NCBI RefSeq assembly: GCF_003121845.1
Contig: NZ_QEWQ01000001.1
Location: 434,001 to 498,000, forward strand
Direction of reading: 5' to 3'
DNA: 64,000 nucleotides
Source: Ignatzschineria ureiclastica
GTDB lineage: Bacteria; Pseudomonadota; Gammaproteobacteria; Cardiobacteriales; Wohlfahrtiimonadaceae
In this document: positions 30,244 through 41,016 of the stretch, in pieces
Layout of the letters: the number at the start of each line of letters is the position of its first letter
Numbering within the stretch: the stretch's first letter is position 1
Program-made: the position numbers and the translations under genes
The notes under the pieces: model-generated
Databases searched by the model: none
Told to the model about the DNA's origin: nothing
What the model saw: the letters and a program-made list of their open reading frames with translations, nothing else

Positions 30244-32343
30244 TTAGTCTTTTTTGCTTGCGTTAATAATTGATTCTGCAACATTATTAGGAGTTTGTTG
30301 ATATTTCAAGAACTCCATAGAGTATGTTGCACGACCTTGAGTTGATGAACGAAGTGCAGTTGCATAACCGAACATTTCTGATAATGGAACTTCTGCACGG
30401 ATCAATTTTGAACCATATGCATCATCGATACCTTGAAGGTTACCGCGACGACGATTCAAGTCACCCATTACATCACCCATATACTCTTCAGGCGTTTCAA
30501 CTTCCACTTTCATTACAGGCTCAAGCAATACTGGACCTGCTTTCTGCACACCATTCTTGAAGCCCATAGAACCAGCGATTTTAAACGCCATCTCACTTGA
30601 GTCAACATCATGGTATGAACCATCATAAAGTGTTACTTTTACATCTTCGATTGGATATCCCGCGATAACACCATTAGCCATCTGCTCTTGGATACCTTTA
30701 TCAACCGCAGGGATATATTCTCTTGGAACCACACCACCTACGATCTCATCAATGAACTCATAACCTTTACCAAGCTCTTGCGGCTCGATACGCAACCAAA
30801 CATGACCGAACTGACCACGACCACCTGATTGACGAACAAATTTACCCTCAGCTTCAACCGCTTTAGTAATCGTTTCACGATAAGCAACTTGAGGAGCACC
30901 AACACCACACTCAACTTTAAACTCACGCTTCATACGGTCAACGATAATATCCAAGTGAAGTTCACCCATACCACCGATAATTGTTTGACCTGACTCTTCA
31001 TCAGTTCTTACACGGAAAGATGGATCTTCTTGCGCTAAGCGAGAAAGTGCAAGACCCATTTTTTCTTGGTCAGCTTTTGTTTTTGGCTCGATCGCAACAA
31101 AGATTACTGGCTCTGGGAATTCCATACGCTCAAGTGTAATTTGATCTTTCTGATCACAAAGTGTATCACCCGTAATCACATCTTTAAGACCAACCATCGC
31201 AGCGATATCCCCTGCACGGATCTCATCAATCTCTTCACGAGAGTTTGAATGCATCTGCAATAGACGACCTACACGCTCACGCTTACCTTTTACAGGGTTA
31301 TAAACATGATCACCTGATTTAATAACACCAGAATAAACACGCACGAACGTTAAGTTACCTACAAACGGGTCATTCGCTAATTTAAACGCTAGCGCAGAGA
31401 AAGGTTCATCATCAGACGAAACACGCACTCCAGGCTCACCATCTGGCAACACACCCGCAATATCTTTTACTTCTGTTGGTGATGGAAGATAATAAATCAC
31501 ATCATCAAGAAGCGCTTGAACACCTTTATTTTTGAATGCAGAACCACAGCATACAGGCACTAATTCTGACGCAAGCGTACGAGCACGAAGACCTTGACGA
31601 ATCTCTTCTTCAGTCAATTCACCTTCTTCAAGGTATTTATCCATTAACTCTTCGCTTGATTCAGCCGCTGCTTCTACCATTTTTGAACGATAGTTTTCAG
31701 CATCTGCAAGAAGATCTGCAGGAATTTCACGCTCTTCGAACGTCATCCCCATATCTTCTTCATTCCAGTAGATTGCTTTCATTGTTACTAAGTCAATCAC
31801 ACCTTCAAATTTATCTTCAGCACCGATTGGAATTTGGATCGGCACGGCATTCGCACGTAAGCGCTCTTTCATCTGGCTTACAACACGGAAGAAGTCAGCA
31901 CCAGTACGGTCCATTTTGTTTACAAATGCAATTCTTGGTACTGCATATTTGTTTGCTTGACGCCATACAGTTTCAGATTGTGGCTGAACACCACCCACTG
32001 AACAGTAAACCATTACCGCACCATCTAATACACGCATTGAACGCTCAACTTCGATTGTGAAGTCAACGTGCCCCGGAGTATCGATAAGATTGATACGATG
32101 CTCTTGGAATTGTTGTTTCATTCCTTTCCACGAACAAGTTGTTGCAGCTGAGGTAATAGTAATACCACGCTCTTGCTCTTGAGCCATCCAGTCCATTGTT
32201 GCAGTACCATCATGAGTTTCCCCAATACGGTGATTTTTACCTGTATAGAATAGAATACGCTCAGAAGTCGTAGTCTTTCCTGCATCGATGTGAGCACTGA
32301 TACCGATATTACGATATCGATCAATAGGCATAGTACGAGCCAT
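30244..32343 (-). CDS. fusA: Elongation factor G
   Basis: 699 aa GTPase that drives translocation. G1 AHIDAGKTT, switch [18 protein letters not shown]4 [10 protein letters not shown]; domain IV with [16 protein letters not shown] and the C-terminal domain V. Normal length. In the str operon between rpsG and tuf. Confidence 0.98.
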   Translation of the reverse strand: MARTMPIDRYRNIGISAHIDAGKTTTSERILFYTGKNHRIGETHDGTATMDWMAQEQERGITITSAATTCSWKGMKQQFQEHRINLIDTPGHVDFTIEVERSMRVLDGAVMVYCSVGGVQPQSETVWRQANKYAVPRIAFVNKMDRTGADFFRVVSQMKERLRANAVPIQIPIGAEDKFEGVIDLVTMKAIYWNEEDMGMTFEEREIPADLLADAENYRSKMVEAAAESSEELMDKYLEEGELTEEEIRQGLRARTLASELVPVCCGSAFKNKGVQALLDDVIYYLPSPTEVKDIAGVLPDGEPGVRVSSDDEPFSALAFKLANDPFVGNLTFVRVYSGVIKSGDHVYNPVKGKRERVGRLLQMHSNSREEIDEIRAGDIAAMVGLKDVITGDTLCDQKDQITLERMEFPEPVIFVAIEPKTKADQEKMGLALSRLAQEDPSFRVRTDEESGQTIIGGMGELHLDIIVDRMKREFKVECGVGAPQVAYRETITKAVEAEGKFVRQSGGRGQFGHVWLRIEPQELGKGYEFIDEIVGGVVPREYIPAVDKGIQEQMANGVIAGYPIEDVKVTLYDGSYHDVDSSEMAFKIAGSMGFKNGVQKAGPVLLEPVMKVEVETPEEYMGDVMGDLNRRRGNLQGIDDAYGSKLIRAEVPLSEMFGYATALRSSTQGRATYSMEFLKYQQTPNNVAESIINASKKD

Positions 32344-32390
32344 AATTAAAATCCTTCTTTATAAATTCAATTTTTTCTTTAAACAACAAA

Positions 32391-32420
32391 TGCGGTGACC
32401 CATTATAGATGAGCACCGCA
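32391..32420 (-). promoter_or_regulatory. Hairpin in the rpsG-fusA gap with a TATAAT box in its loop
   Basis: TGCGGTG/CACCGCA, extended by further pairing with one bulge, gives a strong stem. The apical part on the minus strand reads TATAAT (32402-32407), which could be a -10 box for a fusA promoter (the -35 would be TTTATG, a weak match). No long T tract follows, so a terminator is less likely. Confidence 0.35.
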
Positions 32421-32447
32421 GTTGCATAAACAAATTCTGTAAATTTC

Positions 32448-32918
32448 TTACCAGCGGAAATGTGAGAACGCCTTGTTTGCTTCTGCCATACGGTGCATAT
32501 CTTCTCTTTTTCTCACCGCAGCACCACGATTCTCAAGGGCATCTAAAATTTCAGCACCCATACGACGAACCATTGATTTTTCAGAACGTTTTCTAGCCGC
32601 ATCTACCATCCAGCGCATAGCTAAGGCATCACGTCTTGTGGCACGAACCTCTACAGGAACCTGATAAGTTGCACCACCAACACGTCTTGACTTAACTTCA
32701 ACTTTTGGTCGAACATTTTCTAAAGCCTGCTCTAAGGCTTCAACAGGATTTTCGTGGCCTTTCTCTTTAACGATATCTAATGCGCCATACATGATTCGCT
32801 CAGCGATCGATTTCTTACCAGAAACCATCACCATATTAATAAACTTCGCAAGCATTACATCGCCATACATTGCATCAGGCAAAATCTCGCGTTTTGGGAC
32901 TTCTCTTCTTCTAGACAT
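32448..32918 (-). CDS. rpsG: 30S ribosomal protein S7
   Basis: 156 aa, begins [20 protein letters not shown]; with [29 protein letters not shown] and the C-terminal [16 protein letters not shown] typical of the 156-residue form. Nucleates the 30S head. Between rpsL and fusA. Confidence 0.98.
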   Translation of the reverse strand: MSRRREVPKREILPDAMYGDVMLAKFINMVMVSGKKSIAERIMYGALDIVKEKGHENPVEALEQALENVRPKVEVKSRRVGGATYQVPVEVRATRRDALAMRWMVDAARKRSEKSMVRRMGAEILDALENRGAAVRKREDMHRMAEANKAFSHFRW

Positions 32919-32972
32919 GAGATACTCTCAATAAATACTAAATCCAATCTTAACTAAAATCACCAAGCTTGA

Positions 32973-33347
32973 TTAAGCTTTAGGCTTCTTAGCACCATAT
33001 TTTGAACGACCTTTACGGCGTTTATCAACACCTTGTGAGTCCAATGCACCACGAACAACGTGATAACGAACCCCTGGAAGGTCTTTTACTCTTCCACCAC
33101 GTACTAAAACAACACTGTGCTCTTGTAAGTTATGGCCTTCACCACCGATGTAGCTAGACACTTCATATCCGTTAGTTAAACGAACACGACATACTTTACG
33201 CATAGCAGAGTTAGGTTTTTTAGGTGTTGCTGTATAAACCCTTGTACACACTCCACGACGTTGAGGTGAACCCTCAAGTGCAGGAACGTCAGATTTATCA
33301 GCTTTCGTTCCGCGCGGACGGCGGATTAACTGATTAACTGTTACCAT
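32973..33347 (-). CDS. rpsL: 30S ribosomal protein S12
   Basis: 124 aa. Contains [20 protein letters not shown] (streptomycin-site Lys in the PKKPNSA loop) and [19 protein letters not shown]. Lys at both usual resistance positions appears wild type. First gene of the str operon with a clear promoter 84 bases upstream. Confidence 0.98.
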   Translation of the reverse strand: MVTVNQLIRRPRGTKADKSDVPALEGSPQRRGVCTRVYTATPKKPNSAMRKVCRVRLTNGYEVSSYIGGEGHNLQEHSVVLVRGGRVKDLPGVRYHVVRGALDSQGVDKRRKGRSKYGAKKPKA

Positions 33348-33430
33348 TAAATCTAAATCCTTGCTTAAAACATGAGTTATAAAAATAACAAAAAACGTAA
33401 TTACCCCTCAGTTACCCTAGGGGATACGAG

Positions 33431-33459
33431 ATAGTATAATTAATCACCATTTCTGTCAA
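33431..33459 (-). promoter_or_regulatory. Sigma-70 promoter of the str operon
   Basis: Minus strand: TTGACA (33454-33459), 17-base spacer, TACTAT (33431-33436). The -35 box overlaps the last bases of fdhD. The leader after it contains a CCCCT...GAGGGG inverted repeat (about 33400-33423) before the rpsL ATG at 33347. Confidence 0.85.
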
Positions 33460-34247
33460 CCTTGATAGAGATTAATTTTACCCACTCGACTAAAAGCAGC
33501 GAGCTTTAAATTCATCTCACGCGCTAAATCAATGGCCATAGATGTGGGCGCTGACATTGTCACCAATAGTCCCACTCGCGCAGCAACAGCTTTCTGTATC
33601 ATTTCAAAACTTGCCCGAGAAGTGGTCAAGATAAAACCCGTTTTAGGATCGATATTCTGTTGTATCATCGCACCTATCAGCTTATCGAGCGCGACATGCC
33701 GGCCAACATCTTCCCGCATCAATATAATTACGCCATCACTTGCGACGAAGAAAGCGGCATGCGCCCCACCCGTCTTTTGATTCATAACCTGCGTATCCAT
33801 AGCATCACCTAACGCTTTATCAATCGCAATTTCACTGATTTTAAAATCAAAGTCTATAGGCTTTTGCTCTCTCACTACATCAGTCAATGTATCTAAACCA
33901 CAGATGCCACATCCTGTCCGGGCACTCATCTGCCGTTTTCTCCCCTCAATACGCGACATACAAAGAGGTGTAACCTCAACGCGCGCTTCAATTCCTAGTG
34001 GCTTAGGGTGAATATCGATAGAACGAATATCATCCCGACTCATGACTATCCCTTCGGTTAGCGAAAATCCATAGATAAAATCTATCAAATCTTGTGGCGT
34101 ACACATAATTACCACATGAGGCATACCATTATAAATAAGCGATACTGGACGCTCTATTAACACGTCATCTTCCACCACCCGCCACTCTCCAGCGCGATAC
34201 CGCTGAACATTGACTGTTTCAAAAAAAGCCGTTTTATCTTTTGTCAT
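33456..34247 (-). CDS. fdhD: Formate dehydrogenase accessory sulfurtransferase
   Basis: Passes sulfur from IscS to the molybdenum cofactor of formate dehydrogenase. 263 aa. The mobile loop Cys pair is in TGCGICGLDT (Cys113, Cys116). Also visible: IERPVSLIYNG at the N-terminus, the FSLTEGIV strand, and REDVGRHVALDKLIG, the GDP-binding side. No formate dehydrogenase structural gene is in the window. It lies between the pilin-like genes and the str operon promoter, on the same strand. Confidence 0.95.
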   Translation of the reverse strand: MTKDKTAFFETVNVQRYRAGEWRVVEDDVLIERPVSLIYNGMPHVVIMCTPQDLIDFIYGFSLTEGIVMSRDDIRSIDIHPKPLGIEARVEVTPLCMSRIEGRKRQMSARTGCGICGLDTLTDVVREQKPIDFDFKISEIAIDKALGDAMDTQVMNQKTGGAHAAFFVASDGVIILMREDVGRHVALDKLIGAMIQQNIDPKTGFILTTSRASFEMIQKAVAARVGLLVTMSAPTSMAIDLAREMNLKLAAFSRVGKINLYQG

Positions 34248-34307
34248 TTAATCCCTCATTTACCTTAATTCATTAGCCATCAAATAAACGTACAACCACC
34301 CACTAGA

Positions 34308-35492
34308 TTACTCTATCACTATTTTACTTTCTCGTAATCGCTGACATCCTAAAGGCCATCCCGCTACAGGTTCAAACAATGTTTGTTGCAGACCGCAATA
34401 AACCTCATCTTTTTCTCTTCTCCCCCAAAAAGCACTACTACCCCATAATGGTCGACCTTGCCAATCTACTGCAAATAGTCGATCGTTTTCCCGGTTAAGA
34501 TCCTTAAATAATAAGATCATTCCAGCCTGATCCAACCACTCAACATTCCAACGATCTAGGCTCAAATCATCCCTATTTCCCAATAGCCTATACTCATCAA
34601 AATCCCACTCATCTTGAAGATCCCATCTCCCTATCTCCTCCCCAACACCCACAAGATCTATCGAATACAATCTCAACTCCGATTTTTTTGATTGCACTAA
34701 AAAGTAGACTCTACTCAAATTGACTTCATTCGAATACAGCCTCTCTTTTCCATCATCATTGTCAAACCCGCTCTCCACAGAGATAAAAGCCGATAATAGT
34801 ATGGATTCAAATCTAAAGGGTAAATCTCGCATTATAAGCTCAACTTCCCCAGTAAACGATAAAAACCAGAGTGTGTGATTTACAACAATCATCACACCAT
34901 CATCAACTCCTCTTACCAATTGATATTGTATCCAACCTCCATCATCAAATAAGGGTAAATGATACCCATACTGTTGATCCTCATAGCGAATAACAACCAA
35001 TACAAAACCCTCTTCAACCCCAGCCAACTCAACTAAACTAGCGTTTTCTAAAGCTCTACTGTCATTATTGACTTTATAATAATAGTGCGCATAAGAGATA
35101 TTTTGCTCAGGAGATACCGCATCTAGGTAGAAATCAACATTCAATTTATAAAAGTGATCATTATAACAATCAGATATATTTAAAGAATGATTCCCCTCTA
35201 ACTGACGATCTCTAATTAGAATTTTCTGCCGATATAGATCACAACTCCCGACTTGATAAGCCTCTTTTTTCACAATTGCAGCTTGACCCTGTTTTTGAAT
35301 AGGAAATTGTGAAATATCTAGCTTCTCAACCCAAGCAGATTTTTTACGTAACAAAAACCATTCTTGAGAGAGCATCTGTTGCATCGCCCAAAAAAATAGA
35401 AAAAACAACCCTACTACTATAATGATACCGACAAAAATAGAACCTGATTCTCGTTCTTGCTCACCCTCGATCCCATAGCCTGCCTCATTCAT
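34308..35492 (-). CDS. Unrecognised membrane-anchored protein of a minor-pilin-like cluster
   Basis: 394 aa, not recognised by sequence. One hydrophobic helix near the N-terminus (residues about 18-38, after ERESG) and a large, polar, acidic periplasmic-type domain with several Cys residues, two of them near the end (VYCGL..., LGCQRL). The helix begins after a Gly and lacks the Glu at mature position 5, like GspK/PilX-type subunits. It follows the PilW-like gene by 56 bases on the same strand and sits where pilX occurs in pilV-pilW-pilX operons. Role as a large minor pilin is inferred from context; confidence in the function is low. Confidence 0.6.
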   Translation of the reverse strand: MNEAGYGIEGEQERESGSIFVGIIIVVGLFFLFFWAMQQMLSQEWFLLRKKSAWVEKLDISQFPIQKQGQAAIVKKEAYQVGSCDLYRQKILIRDRQLEGNHSLNISDCYNDHFYKLNVDFYLDAVSPEQNISYAHYYYKVNNDSRALENASLVELAGVEEGFVLVVIRYEDQQYGYHLPLFDDGGWIQYQLVRGVDDGVMIVVNHTLWFLSFTGEVELIMRDLPFRFESILLSAFISVESGFDNDDGKERLYSNEVNLSRVYFLVQSKKSELRLYSIDLVGVGEEIGRWDLQDEWDFDEYRLLGNRDDLSLDRWNVEWLDQAGMILLFKDLNRENDRLFAVDWQGRPLWGSSAFWGRREKDEVYCGLQQTLFEPVAGWPLGCQRLRESKIVIE

Positions 35493-35548
35493 ATAATCAA
35501 TACCTACGGTAAATTAAATAATCATTAAGCCCAATCTCTAACACCAAT

Positions 35549-36508
35549 CTATTCTAAAGAAATCTCAATGGGCCAAACATTGATATTCCAACCATTCTCA
35601 ATAGTTCGCCCATAAAAATCTTCTACAATATTTTCAGCTGACGCACTTCTTGTAATGCCGGACACCAATAAAACCGTCAATACCCCATTTTGTAATTGCA
35701 ATCCCACATCCACAATATAAGGCGCTCTATAGAAGGCCTGACCATCCATATAATCTATAACTAAAAAACTCTCTTGATCTCGAATCTGCAGATATACGAG
35801 ATATTCTTGTACGACATAAATCTGTAACTTTTTCTGATCAAACCATTGAGTAATCAATTCTAAATCTATAGCCGATAATTCAAACCCCTCATTTTTGCGA
35901 TTTGCCGATAACAACATACTGTTACGGCAATCCGTTAAATAAAAAAGAGCTTCTCGTATTCCGATAAGCGATGCTGGCATCTCCCCTTGAACCTTTGCAC
36001 CTTGCAGCGATAACCCTGTCTCTTTAAGACCAATAAGGTAAAAAAGTTCACTTCCCTCCACTAAACGTTGTAATTTTTTTACTGGCTCTGGTGAATATTG
36101 TCCACTTCCGCGCCCTTGCAGTTTGTGTAGATTCAGCACTTTGGCTTTATGCGCCGGCGTGGGCGAAGATATTAAAAGGCTTTGTTGTAAAAAATCCCGA
36201 TATTGTCTATCAACATTCACTCCAAGCATCATCGACGAATAAGAAGGCAGTAAAGATGGACAGTATGGAGCAAATAACAGTGTTTCAAATTCCTTCCGTA
36301 AGAGATCTTCTGTCACCACTAACGAATCTAATAGCTCGACCTCTTGTTTAAGCAGGATAGTCTGCCCCATCCAACTACGAGTAATGATTGATATCATTAA
36401 AAGAATGATAGCGAACAGCGTCAAACCAATCAGCATAGAAAACAGACTCTGCCCCAACTCGCTACCCGGATACGAATTCTTCATATCTGCTATCTCTTTA
36501 TCAATCAT
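35549..36508 (-). CDS. PilW-like minor type IV prepilin (divergent)
   Basis: 319 aa. N-terminal SELG-QSLFSMLIGLTLFAIILL resembles a prepilin cleavage site plus hydrophobic helix (cut expected after Gly19). The residue at mature position 5 is Ser rather than the usual Glu. The rest is a globular domain with a Cys pair (CPSLL..., DCRNS) and no recognised enzyme motif. Its ATG overlaps the preceding gene by 8 bases (ATGATTGA). Size and position match PilW. Assigned by signal architecture and neighbours, not by close sequence similarity. Confidence 0.65.
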   Translation of the reverse strand: MIDKEIADMKNSYPGSELGQSLFSMLIGLTLFAIILLMISIITRSWMGQTILLKQEVELLDSLVVTEDLLRKEFETLLFAPYCPSLLPSYSSMMLGVNVDRQYRDFLQQSLLISSPTPAHKAKVLNLHKLQGRGSGQYSPEPVKKLQRLVEGSELFYLIGLKETGLSLQGAKVQGEMPASLIGIREALFYLTDCRNSMLLSANRKNEGFELSAIDLELITQWFDQKKLQIYVVQEYLVYLQIRDQESFLVIDYMDGQAFYRAPYIVDVGLQLQNGVLTVLLVSGITRSASAENIVEDFYGRTIENGWNINVWPIEISLE

Positions 36509-36782
36509 TTTGTTTCTGCATCAATACTTGATGAGTTATAATGACTTTCTGGTAATTCAGGTGATAAAATCCTAATAAACGGTTACCCGCACTCATTACT
36601 AACAAAAGAAATAGCGAGGCAATGATGACTTCCAACAAAATAGCGCCTCGTTCTCTCGCACTCTTATAACGCTTCTGCCTACTGTCGCTCTTTTCAGCTT
36701 GTTGATTACGCTCAGTAGTCTCTAACTTTTTGTCATTTTCTTGTATCGACACAAAACCACCCACTCTATCTATTTGATTCAA
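36501..36782 (-). CDS. PilV-like minor type IV prepilin (short, start uncertain)
   Basis: About 93 aa as drawn from a TTG at 36782; no ATG exists in frame, and GTG codons at residues 7 and 11 are alternatives. The key feature is RERG-AILLEVIIASLFLLLVM: a prepilin peptidase site with Glu at mature position 5 (Glu51). The protein ends about 40 residues after that Glu, so the mature pilin would be almost only the helix. The leader of up to 46 residues is longer than usual and charged. Its stop overlaps the PilW-like start. Either a genuine tiny minor pilin or a gene shortened by mutation. Confidence 0.6.
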   Translation of the reverse strand: MNQIDRVGGFVSIQENDKKLETTERNQQAEKSDSRQKRYKSARERGAILLEVIIASLFLLLVMSAGNRLLGFYHLNYQKVIITHQVLMQKQND

Positions 36783-37000
36783 TAAGAAATCGTTTCAACC
36801 TTTCTTCCATATTCGAATCACCCTTCGTATGACCATAATTAAAGCGTAGTGAATGTCTGAAAATTGAGGGATTCAAAAACATTTAAATTATTTGAAAATA
36901 TTTAAAATGACTGATTGATTGTTGTATTAAAGCGTGGGATAATCCCGAGCTAGATTGATCATAGAGTTGTGTTATTCCTAGAAAAGTCCCTAGGGATTGC
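36783..37000. other. Intergenic region between the divergent pilin-like genes and rplU
   Basis: Part of a 345-base gap; the rplU promoter and leader occupy its right end. The left part is AT-rich. It holds one short palindrome, GGGATAATCCC at 36936-36946, that could be an operator. No further gene seen. Confidence 0.6.
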
Positions 37001-37029
37001 TTGACTATTTTTTAGTTAAGCAGTAATAT
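37001..37029 (+). promoter_or_regulatory. Sigma-70 promoter of rplU-rpmA
   Basis: TTGACT (37001-37006), 17-base spacer, TAATAT (37024-37029), about 100 bases before the rplU ATG. It leaves a leader of roughly 90 bases, long enough for a ribosomal-protein control element, although no such structure could be shown. Confidence 0.8.
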
Positions 37030-37127
37030 TACCCCTCTTAAACCCGACCGTTTTGTAGTCCCCTCTCAAATGGCTGGTTTGATCGAATATTTTATGTAAA
37101 TTAATTTATGCGGAGCATTCAGCAATT

Positions 37128-37442
37128 ATGTATGCAGTAATTAGAACGGGCGGTAAACAATATCGCGTTGCGGAAGGTCAAATCCTCCGTATTGAAAAAA
37201 TCGAAGGCGCAGAAGAAGGTTCAAACATCGAATTAAATGATGTTCTTCTTGTAAGTGCAAATGGTAACTTAACTGTCGGTACTCCTGTGGTAGCCGGTGC
37301 TAAAGTAACTGCGGAAGTTAAAAAACAAGGTCGTACTCGTAAAATCGACATTATTAAATTCCGTCGTCGTAAGCACTATCGTCACCATGCAGGTCATCGC
37401 CAGCATTTTACAGAAATTAAAATCACTGGCATTAGCGCTTAA
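37128..37442 (+). CDS. rplU: 50S ribosomal protein L21
   Basis: 104 aa, [20 protein letters not shown] start and [21 protein letters not shown] end, both L21 hallmarks. Followed by rpmA (25 bases) and obgE, the common rplU-rpmA-obg order. Confidence 0.98.
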   Translation: MYAVIRTGGKQYRVAEGQILRIEKIEGAEEGSNIELNDVLLVSANGNLTVGTPVVAGAKVTAEVKKQGRTRKIDIIKFRRRKHYRHHAGHRQHFTEIKITGISA

Positions 37443-37467
37443 TTAAACTTATAGAGGTACTTAAACT

Positions 37468-37728
37468 ATGGCACAGAAGAAAGGTGTTGGTTCGAGCCGT
37501 AACGGTCGTGACTCAGAAAGTAAACGTCTTGGAGTAAAGCGTTTTGGTGGTGAGCTTGTAACAGCTGGTTCAATCATTGTTCGTCAACGTGGTACACGTT
37601 TTCATGCAGGATTAAATGTAGGTGTTGGTAAAGATCACACACTTTTTGCAAAAACTGATGGTCATGTAACATTCGAAACCAAAGGTTTAGGCAAGCGTAA
37701 ATATGTAAGCATCGATCCAGTTGCTTAA
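37468..37728 (+). CDS. rpmA: 50S ribosomal protein L27
   Basis: 86 aa, begins [20 protein letters not shown], so the N-terminus reaching the peptidyl-transferase centre needs only Met removal, as in other proteobacteria. [23 protein letters not shown] is conserved. A perfect terminator follows 22 bases after the stop. Confidence 0.98.
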   Translation: MAQKKGVGSSRNGRDSESKRLGVKRFGGELVTAGSIIVRQRGTRFHAGLNVGVGKDHTLFAKTDGHVTFETKGLGKRKYVSIDPVA

Positions 37729-37750
37729 TAATATCGCTCTAAACAGTTAT

Positions 37751-38941
<1,191 letters not shown>

Positions 38942-38975
38942 TCTTAATTCATTCAACTCATTTCATACAATTATT

Positions 38976-39105
38976 TATAGTAATGTCGGTTCAAAATAAG
39001 CATATTTAAATGCCGGCACATCGGCTTTAATAGTAAGGAAGCTATGCTATCCGGCATCTTGCAAGTATTGTTTAAAATCAGTTTTCTTAAACCAAATTTA
39101 CTATA
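38976..39105 (-). repeat. MITE-like repeat, copy C (short form, 130 bp, inverted)
   Basis: On the minus strand it starts TATAGTAAATTTGGTTTAAG and ends GAACCGACATTACTATA. It lacks about 44 internal bases present in copies A and B but is otherwise alignable. Lies 34 bases after obgE and before the bidirectional terminator at 39125; obgE and lpdA converge here. Confidence 0.85.
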
Positions 39106-39124
39106 ATACAATTCAGTAAAAATA

Positions 39125-39160
39125 AAACCCAAAATATCACTCGATATTTTGGGTTTCTTT
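39125..39160. terminator. Bidirectional terminator between obgE and lpdA
   Basis: AAACCCAAAATATC and GATATTTTGGGTTT form a perfect 14-bp stem with a 4-base loop (39125-39156). T-rich DNA follows on both strands, so it can stop obgE (plus) and lpdA (minus). Confidence 0.9.
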
Positions 39161-39193
39161 TATCACTTTTAAGTAGACTGTATCAGCACTAAC

Positions 39194-41005
39194 CTATTTT
39201 TTCCGTTGTGGTGGTAGATCAGTACATGCGCCCAGGATATTTTCTGCAGCCATTCCCACAGATTCGATCAAGGTTGGATGAGGATGAATCGTATGACCAA
39301 TATCAATACTATCCGCCCCCATTTCAACCGCAAGACAGATTTCACCGATTAAGTCACCGGCATGAATCCCGACAACTGCCCCACCAAGAATAATTTTGCT
39401 CTCGGGATCATAAAGCAATTTCGTAAAGCCTTCATCACGACCATTGGCAATCGCCTTACCACTTGCAGCCCAAGGGAAAACTGAGACCTCATACTTAATC
39501 CCTTTTGCTTTAGCTTCGGTTTCCGTTAAACCTGCCCAAGCAATTTCAGGATCAGTATAAGCCACTGATGGTACAAATTTTGCATCAAAGAAGCGTTTCT
39601 CACCGATGCAAACTTCTGCAGCTACATGTGCTTCATGCACAGCTTTATGCGCAAGCATCGGCTGACCGACAATATCTCCAATTGCAAAGATGTGGGGCAC
39701 ATTAGTCCGCATCTGTTTATCAACAGAGATAAAGCCACGCTCATCGACATTCACACCTGCTTTCTCAGCATGAAGCGTTAAACCGTTTGGTTTACGTCCG
39801 ACTGCCACTAATACCTTATCAAAAGTCAAAGATCCATCGGGTGCATTTTCACCTTCAAAGGTTACTTCAATCCCTGCATCTGTTGCTTTTGCACCGGTTA
39901 CAGCCGTTTTAAGCATCACTTTATGGAAACGATCTTTATTATATTTTTCAAAGACTTTGACCAAATCACGATCCGCCCCCGGCACTAAGCCATCTGCAAA
40001 TTCTGCGATAGTAATTTCACTACCTAGTGTTGAGTAGACAGTAGCCATCTCAAGTCCAATAATTCCGCCACCAATAACCAATAATTTCTTAGGAATATCT
40101 TGTAACTCAAGTGCACCCGTTGAATCAATAATGCGAGGATCTTCTGGTAAGAAAGGTAATTTGACAACAGAAGACCCTGCCGCAATAATCGCTTTATTAA
40201 AGCTAATTTCACGTTCGCCACCTTCTGTCAAGGCAACCGTTAAGTGGTGATCATTCTTAAAGGTTGCAAAACCTTGAACAATTTCCACTTTACGCATTTT
40301 AGCCATTCCTGCTAAACCGCCTGTCAATTTATTAACAACAGACTCTTTAAAACCTCGTAATTTATCAATATCGACTTTTGGTGCTTCGTAGGTAATACCG
40401 ATATCTGCAAAAGATTTCGCAGATTCCATCACATCTACAACGTGCAGTAATGCTTTAGAGGGAATACAACCCACATTTAAGCAAACACCACCAATAGTTG
40501 GATATCGTTCAACGAGAATCACTTTAAGCCCTAAATCAGCCGCCCTAAAAGCTGCAGAATAACCACCAGGACCACCACCAATCACAACAAGATCACAATC
40601 TGGATCTAAAATCGTAGACATCACCACATCATCTGTCTGCGCTGTTGCCGTTTGGTGAGTTGCTTGAGCAGGTTCTGTTTTTGCTGCTACTTTTGCCTCT
40701 GATTTCGCTTCCGCTTTAGCAGAATCTGCTTTAGAGGCATCAGTTTTAGCAGCCGATTCTGATGAGCTTTCTGCTACTTCTAATTTCGCAATGACAGTTC
40801 CTTCACTTACAGAATCACCCACAGAAACTAGCACTTCTGTGATCGTCCCTGATTTTTCCGCGGGTACATCCATAGAAGCCTTGTCAGACTCAAGCGTTAA
40901 AAGTGTATCATCAATAGCAACGGTATCACCCGGTTTTACGAGCACTTCAATCACATCAACACTATCAAAATTGCCAATATCTGGAATTTTTAACTCAATA
41001 ATCAT
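39194..41005 (-). CDS. lpdA: Dihydrolipoyl dehydrogenase (E3) with N-terminal lipoyl domain
   Basis: E3 subunit that re-oxidises dihydrolipoamide in the pyruvate dehydrogenase complex. 603 aa, about 130 more than plain Lpd, because a biotinyl-lipoyl domain (lipoyl Lys42 in ESDKASMDVPA) and an Ala/Lys/Glu-rich linker precede the enzyme. FAD motif VVIGGGPGGYSAAFRA, redox disulfide CLNVGCIPSK, NAD motif VIGGGIIGLEMA, and the C-terminal dyad region HPHPTLIES. Neisseria P64k has the same layout. Last gene of aceE-aceF-lpdA, 11 bases after aceF. Confidence 0.96.
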   Translation of the reverse strand: MIIELKIPDIGNFDSVDVIEVLVKPGDTVAIDDTLLTLESDKASMDVPAEKSGTITEVLVSVGDSVSEGTVIAKLEVAESSSESAAKTDASKADSAKAEAKSEAKVAAKTEPAQATHQTATAQTDDVVMSTILDPDCDLVVIGGGPGGYSAAFRAADLGLKVILVERYPTIGGVCLNVGCIPSKALLHVVDVMESAKSFADIGITYEAPKVDIDKLRGFKESVVNKLTGGLAGMAKMRKVEIVQGFATFKNDHHLTVALTEGGEREISFNKAIIAAGSSVVKLPFLPEDPRIIDSTGALELQDIPKKLLVIGGGIIGLEMATVYSTLGSEITIAEFADGLVPGADRDLVKVFEKYNKDRFHKVMLKTAVTGAKATDAGIEVTFEGENAPDGSLTFDKVLVAVGRKPNGLTLHAEKAGVNVDERGFISVDKQMRTNVPHIFAIGDIVGQPMLAHKAVHEAHVAAEVCIGEKRFFDAKFVPSVAYTDPEIAWAGLTETEAKAKGIKYEVSVFPWAASGKAIANGRDEGFTKLLYDPESKIILGGAVVGIHAGDLIGEICLAVEMGADSIDIGHTIHPHPTLIESVGMAAENILGACTDLPPQRKK

Positions 41006-41016
41006 CTCTAACTCCT

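Noticed and set aside
31536-32060. A 174-codon open frame on the plus strand inside fusA
   Set aside because: It is antisense to the strongly conserved EF-G gene, has a His/Leu/Gln-rich shadow composition and no ribosome-binding site; an artefact of the codon use of fusA.
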